DNA from: Lachnospiraceae bacterium
GTDB taxonomy: Bacteria > Bacillota > Clostridia > Lachnospirales > Lachnospiraceae
Reading direction: 5' to 3'
DNA length: 6,098 bases
Assembly (NCBI GenBank): GCA_017437205.1
Contig: JAFSBP010000445.1
Span: forward strand, 1 to 6,098
This document shows, piece by piece, positions 5,828 to 6,098 of this stretch; position 1 is the first letter of the stretch, and the number at the start of each line of letters is the position of its first letter. A model generated the notes under the pieces. It ran no database searches and had not been told where the DNA came from. It worked only from the letters and a program-made list of their open reading frames with translations. The position numbers and the translations under genes were made by a program.

Positions 5828-6098
5828 ATGGCTGAATCAATGAAAGGAATGCACCGCACCCATCGGTGTACGGAAGTTTCCGTTGCTAACATCGGTGAGA
5901 ATATTACCGTTATGGGTTGGGTACAGAAGAGAAGAAATTTAGGAAGTTTGATTTTTGTTGACCTGCGCGACCGCTCCGGTCTGTTGCAGTTGGTTTTTGA
6001 TGAGAACGATATCGGCACGGAAGGTTTTGAGAAGGCGGGAACACTGAGAAGTGAGTTCGTGATTGCCGTGACCGGACGCGTGGAGAAGCGCGGCGGCG
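5828..6098 (+). CDS. aspS: Aspartyl-tRNA synthetase, N-terminal part (3' truncated by window edge)
   Basis: Ninety codons are visible and the frame stays open to the window end. The enzyme charges tRNA-Asp (in some bacteria also tRNA-Asn) with aspartate in the cytoplasm. The visible part is the N-terminal OB-fold anticodon-binding domain: HRTHRC at 9-14, GWVQKRRNLGSLIFVDLRDRSG at 30-51, LLQLVFD at 52-58 and LRSEFVIAVTGRVEKR at 73-88. These match the AspRS pattern GWV.RRRD.GGL.F.DLRDR.G and LR.EYV..V.G.V closely. The class II catalytic motifs lie beyond the window. The ATG at 5828 is chosen because GGAGG (5818-5822) lies 5 nt upstream; the methionines at residues 5 and 8 have no such site. It has its own promoter and is unrelated in function to the genes to its left. 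Confidence 0.93.
   Translation, partial: MAESMKGMHRTHRCTEVSVANIGENITVMGWVQKRRNLGSLIFVDLRDRSGLLQLVFDENDIGTEGFEKAGTLRSEFVIAVTGRVEKRGG

Overview
The window looks like a chromosomal segment of a Gram-positive Clostridia-type bacterium, probably Lachnospiraceae-like. The reasons are strong AGGAG-type ribosome binding sites, TTGACA-type promoters often with an extended -10 TGn, intrinsic terminators, and the style of the M20 amidohydrolase and glycosidase-like proteins. The taxonomic guess is inference from gene style only.

Left part (1-3340): three co-directional genes form the end of an operon. They are the C-terminal part of a serine-beta-lactamase-like hydrolase (its SxxK nucleophile region lies left of the window), an M20 metallo-amidohydrolase with all expected metal ligands, and a 449-residue TIM-barrel glycoside-hydrolase-like protein of a family I cannot name. 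Only 15 nt separate the last two. A long GC-rich hairpin with a U-rich tail ends the unit at about 3301-3340. Middle (3341-4707): a separate promoter (TTGACG, 17 nt, TATTCT with TG) drives a 427-residue major facilitator transporter that resembles the organophosphate:phosphate antiporter branch (GlpT/UhpT). Together these genes suggest uptake and stepwise cleavage of an acylated or amide-linked sugar conjugate, but no substrate can be read from the sequence.

Right-middle (4708-5750): the base composition becomes AT-rich. A strong promoter starts a roughly 160-nt leader that can fold into several competing helices. The leader ends in a textbook intrinsic terminator placed directly before the ribosome binding site of a 201-residue protein. 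That protein resembles the PBECR4 nuclease-like domain of the Barnase-EndoU-ColicinE5/D-RelE (BECR) group. The gene is followed by an unusual 11-bp perfect inverted repeat with a 65-nt spacer and no convincing further gene. The promoter - structured RNA - terminator - small nuclease-like protein layout is the most interesting feature of the window. It could be an attenuator or riboswitch, or an RNA-protein toxin-antitoxin-like or defence module carried as a small cassette between housekeeping genes.

Right edge (5751-6098): a promoter and the first 90 codons of aspS, encoding aspartyl-tRNA synthetase, which runs off the window.
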